From Hypericum androsaemum (Eukaryota > Streptophyta > Magnoliopsida > Malpighiales > Hypericaceae), in assembly GCA_963995505.1 (NCBI GenBank), contig OZ023197.1, positions 10,095,827 through 10,159,826 on the forward strand: a stretch of 64,000 bases of DNA. Direction: 5' to 3'. Shown piece by piece: positions 19,549 through 32,023 of this stretch. Under the pieces are notes generated by a model. It saw only the letters and a list, made by a program, of their open reading frames with translations, was not told the origin of the DNA and ran no database searches. Each line of letters opens with the position of its first letter. Positions within the stretch are counted from its first letter, which is position 1. The position numbers were made by a program, and so were the translations under genes.

Positions 19549-21916
19549 GGGCAAATTATGCTCAAGTCCATGTAGTTTGGTCTCCCTCCCTCTCGGGTCC
19601 CTGCATTTCTAAAATCCATGCTGACGTTCCCGTATTTGATTTTAGAAACTTTCGGGTCCTTCACTGACGTCATGAGTCCTTTTTTCTTTTTTATCATAGA
19701 AATGACCAAAATGCCCTTAAACAAAAAAGGAAAAAACTTATCATCTTCAACCTTTCGAACTAACACTATGAACACCAAGAACACTATCAACACAAACCCA
19801 GAAAAAAGAGAAAAATTATGCTCAGGTCCCTGTAGTTTGACCGCTCTCCCTCTCGGGTCCCTGGATTTCTAAAATCCATATTGTTGTCCCTGTAGTTTGG
19901 TTTTAGAAACTCTCGGGTCCCTGACGGCTCTTTTTTCATTTTTGGTCATAGAAATGACCAAAATACCTTTAAACAAAAAATAAAAAAATTACCTTCCCCA
20001 ACCTTTGAAAAAAATACAAACCACCAAAAATCAACCCAAAAATAAGATAAACTAACCAAAATTAAGAACACAACCAAAAACATTAAGAAAAAAAACATAA
20101 ATCAAAATTAAAAAACTGGGACGATTGAGAAGAAGAAAACAGCATCGCCTATTTAGGGCCGGGCACAAAAAATCAACTGCATATCTAATTAACTAAGAAG
20201 GCTCGTACTAAAAAATTCCCAATTAGAACACTAATTCAAAAAAATCTTCTACAATTAAACGAAAAGGGTGATGGTTAAATTGGCTCCTCCCCACAGGTCA
20301 ACCACCATTTACTCGACGAAATCGTCTGATCTCCACATGGTCTCCCACTATGCGTTCTTCCTCTGGTCAGGCGCAGTGGTCCAAGGAAGGTGGTGCTCGC
20401 CGACGTCGTAGCAACCCGACTTACCATGGTCTGGCAGCTGCTGCGGCGAGGGATCGGTTATCGGGTGCTGAAGTTAACAAGCCTGGCGGGGAAATCATTG
20501 ACGAGTGATGGTGGGTTGCCACGGTAGTTCCCAGATCTGAAGAGAGTCGAATCGTCTCGTCGAGCACCTCCTTGTCCGATCTCCTCTCATCCGATCTCCT
20601 CTCGTCGAGCACCTCCTCGTCCGACCTCCTCTCGTCGAGAACTCCTCTGCCATCTTGGCCTCGTTTTAGGGCTTCAAGGGGTCCGGCTTGAAGCTTATCC
20701 TCCTAATCATCCCAGCTTTTTAATTTTGATCTGAGTTTTTTTCTTAATGTTTTTGGTTGTGGACTTGATTTTGGTTAGTTTGATCTTATTTTTGGGTTGG
20801 TTTTTGGTGGTTGGTATTTTCGTTCAAAGGTTGGAGAAGGTGAATTTTTTTATTTTTTGTTTAAGGGTATTTTGGTCATTTCTATGACCAAAAATGATAA
20901 AAAGAGCTGCCAGAGACCCGAGAGTTTCTAAAACCAAACTACATAGACAACAACATGGATTTTAGAAATCCAGGGATCCGAGAGGAAGGGCGGTCAAACT
21001 ACTGGGACCTGAGCATAATTTTCCCAAAAAAATCAATCAGCCCCCAATTTATATGTTCTTGGACATGATAGATCCCACTTGTAGAGACCGAAATGGATAA
21101 GACCCAATCCTATAACTAAATCTGTGGTTTCAATCCACTATCCTCTTGCCGAAATGGACAAGACCCAATCTGTTGGTTAGGGTACAACTCATCCTTTGGT
21201 TCTCAGAAATTTCTCGGCTCTAGTTCTAGAAAATAAATTGGGATTTCTTTAATTTAACCCTGTACAATGTTGGGTTCTCCAAAGAGGACCTTGAATGGAT
21301 TAAGCCAACGTAGAAGCCAATGAGATCCTCCTGTACATTTTCCCGGAGTGGACCGAGATTCAACCCCCATGACAATTTTATTATCGCCCCCGACTCTCGA
21401 TCTCCCCCATTCCTCCTCCTGAAATTTTCCTCGCCAGTTGAACAAATAACATCTGTAGAATTAATAATTACGTAGGTGTTCGAGGCGGTGATAGAGAACG
21501 ACTTGAAGTTAACAGCGGAGGAGATAGAGACGGATCTAGTGAACGGAGAAGTTGAAGGCCGGGATTTTGGCTGGAGGTCGGGATTTTCATGGGTGTTTAA
21601 TTAATTGGATATTTTTGGCTATTTAATTGGTTTTTCTAGAGATGGGGAGTTTGAAGAAGAAGATGGGTTGAAGCTGGTGTTGAAGATGATCTGGTGATGC
21701 AGATGAGAGGAGGGATGAGGCTTGATCTTTTTTTTTGTTTTTCGTGTTTGGGAAGAAGGAGAGATTTTTTTTGTTTAAAGGCATTTTGGTCATTTCTATG
21801 AAAAAAATGAAAAAAGAATCCATAATGTCAGCGAAGGACCTTAGAGTTTCTAAAACCAAACACGAGAGACATCAGTATAAATTTTAGAAATGCAAGGGCC
21901 TGAGCATAATTTGCCC
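19549..21916. mobile_element. Outer MULE with 9-bp TSD
   Basis: TSD TAATATTAT occurs at 19540-19548 and 21917-21925. TIRs start GGGCAAATTATGCTCA and share CTAAAATCCATGCTGACG-like and 'catagaaatgaccaaaatgcc' sequences over about 200 bp; the right TIR lacks about 30 bases present in the left. The interior holds a second MULE (19810-21025) and 21026-21770, with a moderately GC-rich patch at 21480-21600. No transposase is present. Confidence 0.85.
19810..21025. mobile_element. Inner MULE nested in the outer one, TIRs of about 330 bp
   Basis: The left end GAAAAATTATGCTCAGGTCC and the reverse complement of the right end GGGAAAATTATGCTCAGGTCC continue as inverted repeats through 'accaccaaaaatcaacccaaaaataag' to an 'aaaaactgggacgattgag' stretch. 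The arms are about 19810-20140 and 20695-21025. The centre (20150-20690) is GC-rich with a repeated 'tcgtcgagcacctcctcgtccga' motif and may be captured host sequence. The target duplication is not clear because both flanks are A-runs. Confidence 0.75.
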
Positions 21917-21925
21917 TAATATTAT

Positions 21926-22140
21926 TCATTCTCTATTTTTTTATTTCACCTTAAAGGGCCAAAAGCCTAGAGTAACCGATTAATGTCATGTGGACCGGAT
22001 CGTCTATCAAATATTTGGAAATAGCCATCGGTAGTTGAAAGAAAATTGTGAAATTTTAACTTTTTTATTAGTTTTTGAAGTTTATGGATTGAATGTTTCA
22101 TTCTTTTTATTGATTTCTATTTACTTTTTTTGAGTGATTG
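21926..22140. other. Short intergenic stretch, nothing recognised
   Basis: AT-rich spacer between the outer MULE and the hairpin MITE. Confidence 0.4.
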
Positions 22141-22152
22141 TTATTATATATT

Positions 22153-22700
22153 GGTAAAAGTCCACTTAAATACCCTGTGGTTTCACCCTTTGCCACACCA
22201 CTACCTCGTGGTTTTATTTTCTCTGACCAGGTGACAAAAGTTTCCTCTAGTTGACAACCAAGTGACATTTTTTAAACTGTAGTTAGTTTAATATATCTTG
22301 ATATTTATATGGCACGCCACTTCACCATGTGATGCCACATCATCCTTTTACATTATTAAAATATCGTAAAAAAGATTTTTTTAATACCAATTAACCCCAA
22401 TTTTATAGACAAAAGGACAAATAAACGAATAAAAGGATATGACAGCGATTGTAAAATTGGGGTTAATTGGTATTAAAATTTTTTTACGATATTTTAATAA
22501 TGTAAAAGGATGATGTGGCATCACATGGTGAAGTGGCGTGCCATATAAATATCAAGATATATTAAACTAACCACAGTTTAAAAAATGTCACTTGATTGTC
22601 AACTAGAAGAAACTTCTGTCACCTGGTCAGAGAAAATAAAACCACGAGGTAGTGGTGTGGCAAAGGGTGAAACCACATGGTATTTAAGTGGACTTTTGCC
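22153..22700. mobile_element. 548-bp hairpin MITE with arms of about 245 bp
   Basis: The left arm from GGTAAAAGTCCACTTAAATA to 'ccaattaaccccaatttta' is mirrored by the right arm, 'taaaattggggttaattgg' to TATTTAAGTGGACTTTTGCC, with few mismatches and a loop of about 50 bp. TATTATAT lies on both sides (22142-22149 and 22701-22708) and is probably part of the target duplication. The open frame across the right arm (22585-22875) is a by-product of the repeat. A transcript would be an almost perfect hairpin. Confidence 0.85.
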
Positions 22701-22708
22701 TATTATAT

Positions 22709-24264
22709 TTAGTATATATTTGTTTGATTGGATGATTTGGTATTTTTATGATCCATACCCAAAGCAACCTTCAGATATAATTATCGCTACCCTCCGGCCG
22801 GTAGATATTGATGGTGAAAACAGACTCCATTCTTTATGGGTTTTTGGAAGGATGGTACTGATATTGGTATTTTAGTCATTTACCGTATGCGGATTATTTT
22901 ATTTTAATTTTTCCTAAATTTCTGCCAACATTTTTTTTTCGAACGATCGATACCACATACAACAAATAGTGGTACAAATTACAACGAGTGGTGGTACTCG
23001 ATGCAACGAGCGGTGTTACAAATTTCAGCGAGTACCGGTACCACATGTGTTGCAAAAATCTGAAAATCAGAGTGAGAAATGCCAGAACTCGGAGCATTCC
23101 TACGCCGGTAGAAGATCGGAGAAGATAAAAATAAAAATTCCATCGCAATCGCGTACGTGGGATTTTAAAGAATAAATTGATGTACGTGGTGATTTAGTTT
23201 TTGTCATCGATGTGCTTGGTCCGACCATCATATGTACGCGGGTTAGTTCATATGAAATTCAACCTACTACTCTTTAACTTTTTTCTGGAGAAGTCCTTCC
23301 AAAAATACATCCCTGCATCTATGGCTTCGCATAAAACCAAGAAATCGAAATTTTGAAAAAAAAATTTCAGAATTAAAATACAAAAAAATCAATGACTTTG
23401 CCTATATCCCGGTCATCACGTCGATTAGATTAGGAAGCCGTCGGATGGCGACGGAATACTTAATTTATGGTCGCTGGGGACTGTCAGTATTTTGCTGTTT
23501 CTGTCCCAGAAGCAAAGAAGTCTACGCCAAGTACCAATCTCATCTCCATCAACTTGCCCCAACTAACACAATCTCTTTTATTAAGGGTCAGTCAGTGTAC
23601 AGTCCATCGGACTTTAGTGCTAATATATATCACTTTCAGAGTTCTTCCGTGTTTAAAAAATAATAGACCCTTATATTAATTGAAGAGAAAAGTACAAAAA
23701 TGGTACTTGTGGTTTCGCAAATTTTTTGTCATGATCCTAAACTTCGTAAACACAATTGATGACCATGTAGTTGACACCTTTTTTTCGACAAATGCTCGGG
23801 AAGAGTCAGAGGCAAATTATTAATTCCGAACCTAGATGACAATATTAGGTGTCATGCCATGTCGAATTTTTTTAACTGGTTGGCATTATAAAGTGGCACG
23901 AAATTAAATATCATTTTCAATCTCATAGTGTTTTTTAGTTTATAAAAAAAACCCTCTTTCTCTCTTCTTTTATAACTCTAGGTTTCATGAGAGATATTCA
24001 ATTGATATGTTTGGTTTCATGTATAAATTGAGTCAATTCAATTTTCCCCGTCAAACTATGCATACTAATCAAAAGACTTGGTCTTCTTGGAAAATAATTG
24101 CAACGACCGTGTGGACCAGGTCGACAAGTACTGAGCTCAGAAAAGGGGCCAAGACATTTGCCCTACGAAATAGACACATATATATAGCTATTTTAGGTGC
24201 CAATTAGTATCATTTCCATCAAGACAGAACCAGCTCCAGTTACGTACCAAACCCTTTATTCCCA
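22709..24264 (+). promoter_or_regulatory. RLK-3 upstream region
   Basis: 23300-23530 aligns with 18080-18300. A TIR-like half element lies at about 23677-23960 ('gaaaagtacaaaaatggtac', 'tcaaatttttttg' style ends) without a visible partner. TATATATAG at 24179-24187 lies 78-86 bases before the RLK-3 ATG and matches the RLK-2 arrangement. No gene is seen. Confidence 0.5.
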
Positions 24265-27200
24265 ATGAAGTTATGCTCATCGCAACTAGTGTTGTATTTG
24301 CAAGTGGTTCTTATTAGTTCGATCCATTTTCAAATGGTGCGTGCGAGTTTCTTAGGAAATGAGACTGACAGGCTTGCTTTGTTGCATTTCAAAGAAAGTG
24401 TAGTCGGTGATCCTCTAAGAATCTTCGATTCTTGGAATGACTCCGTCCCCCACTGCAAATGGTTTGGAGTCACTTGTAACAACCGCCACCGGAGGGTAAG
24501 ATCCTTGCAACTGAGGGGGCAGAAGCTGTTGGGGCCAATTTCGCCCCATATCGGAAACTTGAGTTTTCTGAGGCACCTCGACCTCCGAATAAACAGTTTC
24601 TACGGTGCAATCCCTCCACAAGTAGGCAACTTATTTCGCCTGCGAGTTCTCATTCTTGGAAACAACACTTTAGGAGGTGAAATTCCTGTCAACTTGACCT
24701 CATGTTTCAACCTCGAGACTGTGGTTTTACAATGGAACAATCTCAGCGGGAAGATCCCGCCTCAGCTAGATTCTTTGCTAACGCTGCAGATACTTTCGCT
24801 CGACTCAAACAGCTTGAGGGGAATGATTCCATCGTCTCTTGGCAACCTTACATCACTGCAAGTATTTTCAGTGGCAGAGAACAAATTGGTGGGAGAGATT
24901 CCAAGTGAGATGAGTAGACTAAAAAACTTAACTCTTTTCTCAATTAGTGTCAACTTTTTTTCTGGGATTGTACCTTCATTTCTATTCAACATTTCTTCAA
25001 TTGAGCTTCTGTCATTCAATGTCAACAACTTTTACGGAGGACTTCCTGACAAAGGTTTCAATCTTCCAAACCTGAAAGAAGCTTATCTTGGGGAGAGCCA
25101 ACTCACTGGTAAACTCCCAAACTCATTAACTAATGCATCTCAACTACAAACATTGGACATTGTCGGAAACTATTTTGTTGGACCACTTCCTTCTAACATA
25201 GGAGATCTCTCTAGCTTAAGCTACCTCAACATTGGGTTTAATAATTTGGGAAGAAATTTCACTGATGATCTAGGCTTTTTAGTATCTTTAGCAAGCGGTA
25301 GAAATCTTGAAACCTTGGCAATCAATGATAACAATTTTGGAGGTGTTCTGCCAGACTCCGTAGCCAATCTTCGGTGTAATTCCTCCTGCGTTTGAGAATC
25401 TTACAAACTTGGTTGCATTAGGCCTTGAGGTTAACCTTCTAACAGGTGCGATTCCCTCCTACATTGGGAAGTTGCAGAAACTGCAATTACTAGACTTAGG
25501 CGGGAACATGTTATTGGGTAGAATACCAGAATCCATAGGCAAATTAAGTCAGCTATCAGTGCTTGAAATTTCTTTCAACAATCTAGAAGGATCAATTCCT
25601 GCGTCCACTGGAAATTGTCACCATCTCTATTACCTCTCCTTTGGCTCAAATAATCTCACCGGACAGATACCTGATGAGATCCTAAACATTCCTTCATTAT
25701 CAACATAATTGGGACTTTTCGGAAATCACTTGTCAGGCAGCTTACCCCAAACAATAGGAAAGCTAGCAACCACTAATGCATTGAATATCTCATTCAATTT
25801 GTTGTCTAGTGAAATTCCTTCAACAATTGGAAGCTGTCTAAGCTTGGAAGAACTCTATATGCAAGAAAATTCCTTCCAAGGAATGATTCCTGAAGCCATC
25901 GCCTCGTTGAAGGGACTACAGAACCTGGATCTTTCACGAAACAACCTGACAGGAAATATTCCAAGAGTGCTGGAGGGCTTGACATACTTGCAGTATCTAA
26001 ACATCTCTTTCAACAATCTTGAGGGAGAGGTGCCACAACGAGAAGTCTTTGCCAATGCAAGTGCAATCTTCTTAGTAGAAAACAGTAGGCTTTGTGGTGG
26101 CATCCCGGAAATTCATTTACAAAATGTCCAACTAAACGAACAAGAAAGGAAAGTCTACTAAGTTCAAGCTGGCGATGATAATTGGTTGTCTGTTGCTGTT
26201 TGATGGTCTAGTAGTAGTTCTTTTACTTCTCTTCAGGAAGAAAAAATCAAAACCGAAGCAACCTGCGTCAACCTTTGGTCCTGAACCCCACATCACAATT
26301 TCTTACAAGAGTTTGCATGAGGCAACCAATGGATTCTCTTCTCAAAATTTACTGGGATATGGTAGTTTTGGCTATGTGTACAAAGGGCTCCTCGACCAAG
26401 TCAAAAGACCAGTAGCAGTCAAAGTTCTTAACCTTCAACGGCAAGGAGTATCCAAAAGTATCACAGCTGAATGTAATGCATTGAGTAACATTCGGCACAT
26501 GAATCTCGTTAAGCTCATTACCTATTGCTCCAGCTTGGACTACAAAGGTGATGAATTTAAAGCTCTCATCTTCGAGTTTATGCCGAACGGGAGTTTGGAG
26601 AGTTGGCTGCACTCTGAATCCAATCATCCACGAGGATTGGACATTCAACAAAGGTTGGGCATTGCAATTGACGTGTGTTCAGCATTGTACTATCTTCATG
26701 ACCTCTGTGAAGTACCAATTATTCATCGCGACTTAAAGCCCATAAATGTTCTTCTTGACAATGATATGGTTGCACACGTCTGAGATTTCGGACTCACCAA
26801 GTTTCTTTCAACATCATAAAGTTCATTGCAGAGCCAAATGAGCGCACACGGCATTCAAGGGACAGCCGGATATGTCGCACCAGATATATGCCTTTTCTTT
26901 TCTATTTTGGAATTTGTTTAATATATATCCAGGTTCAATTAGCCTTCTACAGATTCTCCAACTATAGGACTAAAAGCGAACCGGTTTGAAATTCAATTAA
27001 TTTATATTTTGAGTAGAATCGTAGCAATGTTTTCCTATCTCTCTCATCTAATTTTTTACATCATAATATTCTTGAATGAATATAACCACTGAATTACTTC
27101 ATTGTCATACAGAATGACACGAGTTGAGATAATTCGTGTATTGATGTTTGATTCAAAGTCTTGATATGCAAGAGTATGGATTAGGTGCTATTGCTTCAAA

Positions 27201-27597
27201 AGAGGGTGATATCTACAGTTATGGAATCCTGCTATTGGAGATGTTCTTCTGAAGGCGGCCAACTGATGACATCTTCAGAGACGGTTTAAATCTTGTTGAT
27301 TTTATCAAAGAGGTTTTACCAGAAAGAGTGATGCAAGTTGTGGATCCAGTTCTTTTTCAAAGAGATGTTGATGAAACAGAACCAGCTTCAATTTCAACTC
27401 CACTCGCGAGAGAAAATGAGCTGAGATGTTTGATATTTGTTCTAGAGATTGGGGTTTTCTGCTCGGAAGAATCACCTAGTCAGCGAGCAAACCTTGGAGA
27501 TGTGCTAAGGAAACTTCACAAGGTCAAGGATACTTTTCTCGGTGCACAGTTGAGTGAAGGCAGGCACCGGACGACCTATGCAAGACGCATGTACTAG
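24265..27597 (+). pseudogene. RLK-3: LRR-XII receptor kinase pseudogene
   Basis: Same architecture as RLK-2: signal peptide (MKLCSSQLVLYLQVVLISS), LRRNT, LRRs, membrane helix, kinase in two exons (24265-26883 and 27173-27597). Lesions in order: a deletion of about 41-44 bases at about 25370 that shifts frame; TAA for Tyr at 25706-25708; a one-base deletion near 26115 before the membrane helix; TGA for Gly of the VGDFG segment at 26781-26783; TAA for Gln at 26817-26819; splice donor GT changed to AT at 26884-26885; TGA in exon 2 at 27250-27252. The HRD motif is present at 26724-26732. The Tyr codon mutated in RLK-2 is normal here. Expression as a full receptor is excluded. Confidence 0.92.
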
Positions 27598-28569
27598 TAG
27601 TACCATTGATGATACCTTGAAAACGGATACTGCATGCCTCCATCTGTGAAGTCCGAGACAATGGCTGTTCTTCCCAAGTTGCTTAACAAATGATTACGCT
27701 TAGAAGTGCTATTATGTCGCGATATTGCAATTTTCTTTGTTTTAGCTTGGCTTGATCTGTTTGAGAAATGTTATATGATCATGAAACTGAGTTTATAACA
27801 ATTAATGGTCTCGAAGGTCATGGTCAGACTTCCGACGTTGTCATCTTGTAAACGAAGAAATTTGTCTATCTCCAAATCTGCGTTGGAGTCTCGGGATTTT
27901 TACGACACAAAGCATGTATCGTAAGCCTTGAAACCTATTGGAGACATCTACGCCAACTAAAATCTTTGAACAATGCAAAAAATTTGGAATCCAAAGCCTC
28001 GTCAATATCGCCTACGTTATAGAGAAGACGGAGTGCAGAGACTTGAATGCCCAAACCAGAGCTAGTTAATTGAATTAATAATTTATTAATCATTAGAATC
28101 GGACAACAAAAATTTATCAAATTCATGAGGAGGATTAGTGATTACATTGTCAATTAGGGTGCCAAGTCTAGTAAATTTAGCTAACCAATCGGAATGAAAA
28201 CAAAGTTAATAAGAAAACACAAAAACATTTTTTTTAAAGATAAATTTACATGGTGATTATAATTTCCGAGATTTGAATTCTAAATCTTTTTTAATTAGTA
28301 TATTTTTTGTATTGTTAGGCTAAATGTCCTGTGACAATAATTATTTGTAAATTATTCAGTAATGATAAAATATGCTCACATTTTTCGGTACCGATTTAGA
28401 TCTAACATCACTAGCTTTTCCAAATCCACGTTCATTGATTATAGCACCGATAGCTTAATGGAGGAGCAACCTATGCAGGGCAACCTAAATCTAAATGGTT
28501 ACTTCTCAGAATATTTCTTCCGCAGTGGTACCATATTAAGCTTGAATCTTAAGACATTTTTCCTTTTGG
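27598..28569 (+). other. RLK-3 downstream flank
   Basis: It aligns with 13052-13538 and 16186-16680 but lacks the LINE insertion, giving the empty site near 28075. At about 28445-28480 CGATAGCTTAATGGAGGAGCAACC matches the ghost kinase end seen at 16546. No gene. Confidence 0.65.
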
Positions 28570-29964
28570 TTTTATTGCAGCATAAAGTTCTGTTTCCGGT
28601 AAGTGGTGGGAGGGGTAATATCTTTGTAATTACTTTTAGTTTATTACTTGTTACGGAGAAAGTGAGTACAAGAATGTCAAGACTACTCGAGACAGATTCG
28701 GAGTGGTCGTTCCAAGGTCGGCCTAACGGAGAGGGGGAAAAAAGAGTGAACCTTAGATGTTCAATCTAAGGAAGAAGGAGAAAAAAGAACTACGGGCAAC
28801 GAGCGAAGCTAAGATAAAAAGTAAAGAAAATTATTGTTTGTTGTGTTGGTGATGTCTCCCTCCGTCGCCCGAATCTCCTTTATATAGCACGTCTTGACCT
28901 AGCTCCATCCTTCCCGAGCAAGAAATCTCGTCCCAAATGAATATCTTGTTTCCAAATCAAACCGGCTTAGAATAGAAAAATCTAAGTCGTCTTTCCGTAC
29001 TTCGGCTCCAAGTCTCAATCCCGAGAAGTCTACCTCACGTTATTTGTTCCAAGTCTTACCAAATATTGAGAATCCCGGCTCAACTTAGGAAAATATAGAT
29101 CGACTTGACCTTCTCGAATTCTCCACGCAAAATCTCATCTCAAGTCCGTCATCCCCCAAGATGGACATCTCGCTAGGCCCAAAGTGAATCCCAAAACGGG
29201 CTCAAGCTGACGGTCTCCTCAACCAAAGTGGACCTACTCCTGAAATTGTCTTCCCACCTACGAAGGTCAAATGGACTTCCCGCTCAGGTCCAAGTTGGCT
29301 TCTCACCTTCGGATCCTCGCTCGATTTCCCGCCTTAGGCTCCTCGCCCAGCTTCTCGTCTTAGGCTTCTCGCTCGGCCTCTCACTTGGCCTCTCGCCTAC
29401 ATGAGTGAGAGGGGCTTCTCGCCCGGGTTTCTTGCTCGGCCTCTCGCCTACATGAGCGAGAGGGGCTTCTTGCCCGGGTTTCTCACCTTAGGCTTCTCGC
29501 TTGGCCTCACGCCAAAGGCTTCTCGCTCGGCCTCTCGTTCGACCTCTTGCCGTAGGCTTCTTGCTCGGCCTCTTGCCCGGGCTTCTAGCTCGGCCTCTCG
29601 CCTATATGGGCAAGAGGGGCTTCTTACCCGGGCTCCCAAAGCAGAGCTAGCCTTTCGCCCGTATAGGCCAAGCGGTATGCCTTTTCTGCCCGGGGCAAAC
29701 CGAGTAGCCCAATGGGCTGTCCTAATGCACCGATGAGCTCAGACCGGTCCACGCAAACTCAAAGATAGGCCATCATTAGTTGAGCACGATGAGCAAGTGG
29801 GCAAGCTAGGTAAGCACAACGAGCAAGTAGGCGAGCGGGCGAGCAGACGAGCTCGCCTCCAATCACTCCAAGGCAAGAGGCTTACTCCAAACTAGGTGAG
29901 CAGCTCGCTTCCAACCACACCAAGGCAAGTAACTCGCTTCCAACCTCACCAAGGTGAGCAGCTC
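28570..29964 (+). mobile_element. Left part of an older insertion, with minisatellite, split by the chromovirus
   Basis: CTTAAGACATTTTTCCTTTTGG (28548-28569) recurs as 'cttaagatattttcttttgg' at 39840-39859 directly after an A8 tract. This looks like a target duplication of about 20 bp and a poly(A) end of a retroposon that once spanned 28570 to 39839 minus the chromovirus. A plausible TATA box, TTTATATAG, lies near 28880. From about 29280 to 29740 the sequence is a degenerate minisatellite of 'gcttctcgctcggcctctcgcc' units. From about 29760 it becomes units like AGCTCGCTTCCAACC plus a 'caccaaggcaag' stretch. No coding sequence was recognised. Confidence 0.5.
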
Positions 29965-31962
29965 TGTCACGACCCAACTTAAGGTCGGTGACCGGCGCTA
30001 GACCTCACAAAAATACAAACAACAAAATATAGATCTAGCCAGCCTCAAAACATAACATAAAGTTAATCAACCTATTGAAACCAACACAAAGTTAAGTCAT
30101 ATAAACATGCCCCTCAAAGGATAAGATATACAAAGATGATATAAGAACCATCACCAAAAATCTAAACAAGTTCCCTGATGATACATGATCAAAACAAACA
30201 TAGACCAGGATCTAGTATCTAAAAACTACTACGGAGCATCTACACGGGTGTACAAAAGTCAGCATATTCTGGAGACCTCAAAGAGTAGCCCTGGAAGGAA
30301 AGAGATGGGCATGCACCACGGACTCCGGAACCCAAGACAAACTAGGATAGCTCAGAAACTGAGATGGATTAGTAAGGGGTAAGTGTTTTGAAACACTTAG
30401 TAAGAAGATAGAACATAACATATTGATTGAGTCAGATACAAGTGGGTGAAACAGAGCTTAACTATGTTCAACATCAGATAAGACCACAAAAATCCATGCT
30501 AACCATATGATCACACACATAAAAATAGTCAAAAAATGGTGAGCTATAGACAGATTTAGTCGGACCACTTCCTCTCCAGCGCAGGGATATCAACATGGCC
30601 ATCAAAATCTCCTTTCCATAATCATATACTAAGTTTATAGTAGTAACTAGGATATCCCCAGTCTATGTGCACATAGGCTAACATCCCCGGTTAGCACGGA
30701 AAACCTGTCCATTTCTCACCAAAAATAACACAACATATTCATCACACAATCAAAGGTCCAAGACCACATCCAATACATATGGACATGTAAAAACCTCACA
30801 AATTGGCCCCAAGCTAGCAACACATACACTCTAGCCGGCCACACACACATATACCACATATGTCACCAACCAATCCAAACATGATCAAACATGTCACTTA
30901 AGCACATGACAACTTTATGAACAAACTCCATATGTATGAGACGCACATAATCAAGGTCTGAAACATGCACATGCACCAAACAAAATCAATCTATCATGTT
31001 CTATCCGCTTACACAAACGAGTATTCCTCAATGGTGCTGATTTTCGAGTCTTATCCTCCCTTCACCTTAAACTTCAACCGATCTTCCAAGTTGTGAAGAA
31101 GCCTTATATGCTATGGCGTTAGAAAGCTACTCAAGTCTTCTACAATCTGTAAGAAGGAACTAAAGTCCAATTTGGAGTCTAAGTATGCTTACCAAGCACT
31201 TATTCTGACACACGCTCGATTGAGAATTACAGTAATCAGTCTGTTATTCGGAACTGATTTCCTGATGATTCTTTGATCCAAATAGAACATATAATATATC
31301 GTTAGAAAGATATTTGAGTCCTCTACAACTTTTATGAAGATATAAAATTCCGAATCTGAGTGAAAGATAGCTTACCAAGCTGTTCTTTCTTCCCCTGTTC
31401 CTTTCTCTTTCTTCTTGCTCAATCTCTCCTCTTTCTCTTCTATTTCGGGTTTGAGACCTTTTTGCCTTTTGTTTCCACCTTTTTCTAGATATTTCCATGT
31501 CTTATAAGCTCCCTCAATAGATAAGCATCCCTCCATAAAGGCCCTTGTATCAATTTGTAATGAAGACAAGTGTAAGTTTGTGATTGGTTCCACTTTCCAT
31601 GTGGCCCAATCAGAATTCAGCCATTTGAATCCCATTTTTCACTAACTTCCGTTACTTTTTGGAAAATATTATCAACAGATAAAGTATAGCCTCATGTGTC
31701 TAGTTTTCAGATCATATTCCTTTGTAATAATCGGAGCAAAATTGAAAAAGATATGCTCATTTAACTGAACAAAGGTTATTCTGTCCGAAATTGTCCAACC
31801 AAATTCATCAAACTTGGAAACAATTTGACTAGACTTTGTTACAGTTGAACTAGAATCCTAATGAGACTAAATGATATCTAGAAACACCTCCAAAATCATA
31901 TCACATAACGATAGCACAGTAGAATACCCTTTATTCCATCCGATCATTTTCAATATATCACA
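29965..31962 (-). repeat. 3' LTR of the chromovirus, with internal deletion
   Basis: It lacks about 313 bp present in the 5' LTR (about 38051-38363), joined at 'ccttatatgct|atggcgttag'. It contains two copies of a repeat of about 183 bp with CTACAATCTGTAAG (31140) and CTACAACTTTTATG (31323). Confidence 0.9.
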
Positions 31963-31973
31963 ATTCTCCCCCC
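31963..31973 (-). other. Polypurine tract of the chromovirus
   Basis: On the minus strand GGGGGGAGAAT directly precedes the LTR start TGTGATATA, the position required for plus-strand priming. Confidence 0.85.
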
Positions 31974-32023
31974 TTATTAAAATTCGTCCCCGAATTTACT
32001 GAAGGTATGAAGCACTTACAGGG

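Noticed and set aside
19810..21025. Clear 9-bp target duplication for the inner MULE
   Set aside because: Both flanks are A-runs, so any match is uninformative.
22585..22875. 96-residue open frame
   Set aside because: Its first third is the arm of the hairpin MITE, which is non-coding by structure.
28573..28610. Possible mini-exon (TTTTATTGCAG before and GGTAAGTGG after an 18-base stretch)
   Set aside because: Splice-like motifs alone are too weak; no coding context on either side.
29280..29740. Arg/Ser-rich open frames over the 'ctcggcctctcgc' repeat
   Set aside because: They are translations of a minisatellite in both directions and have no independent support.
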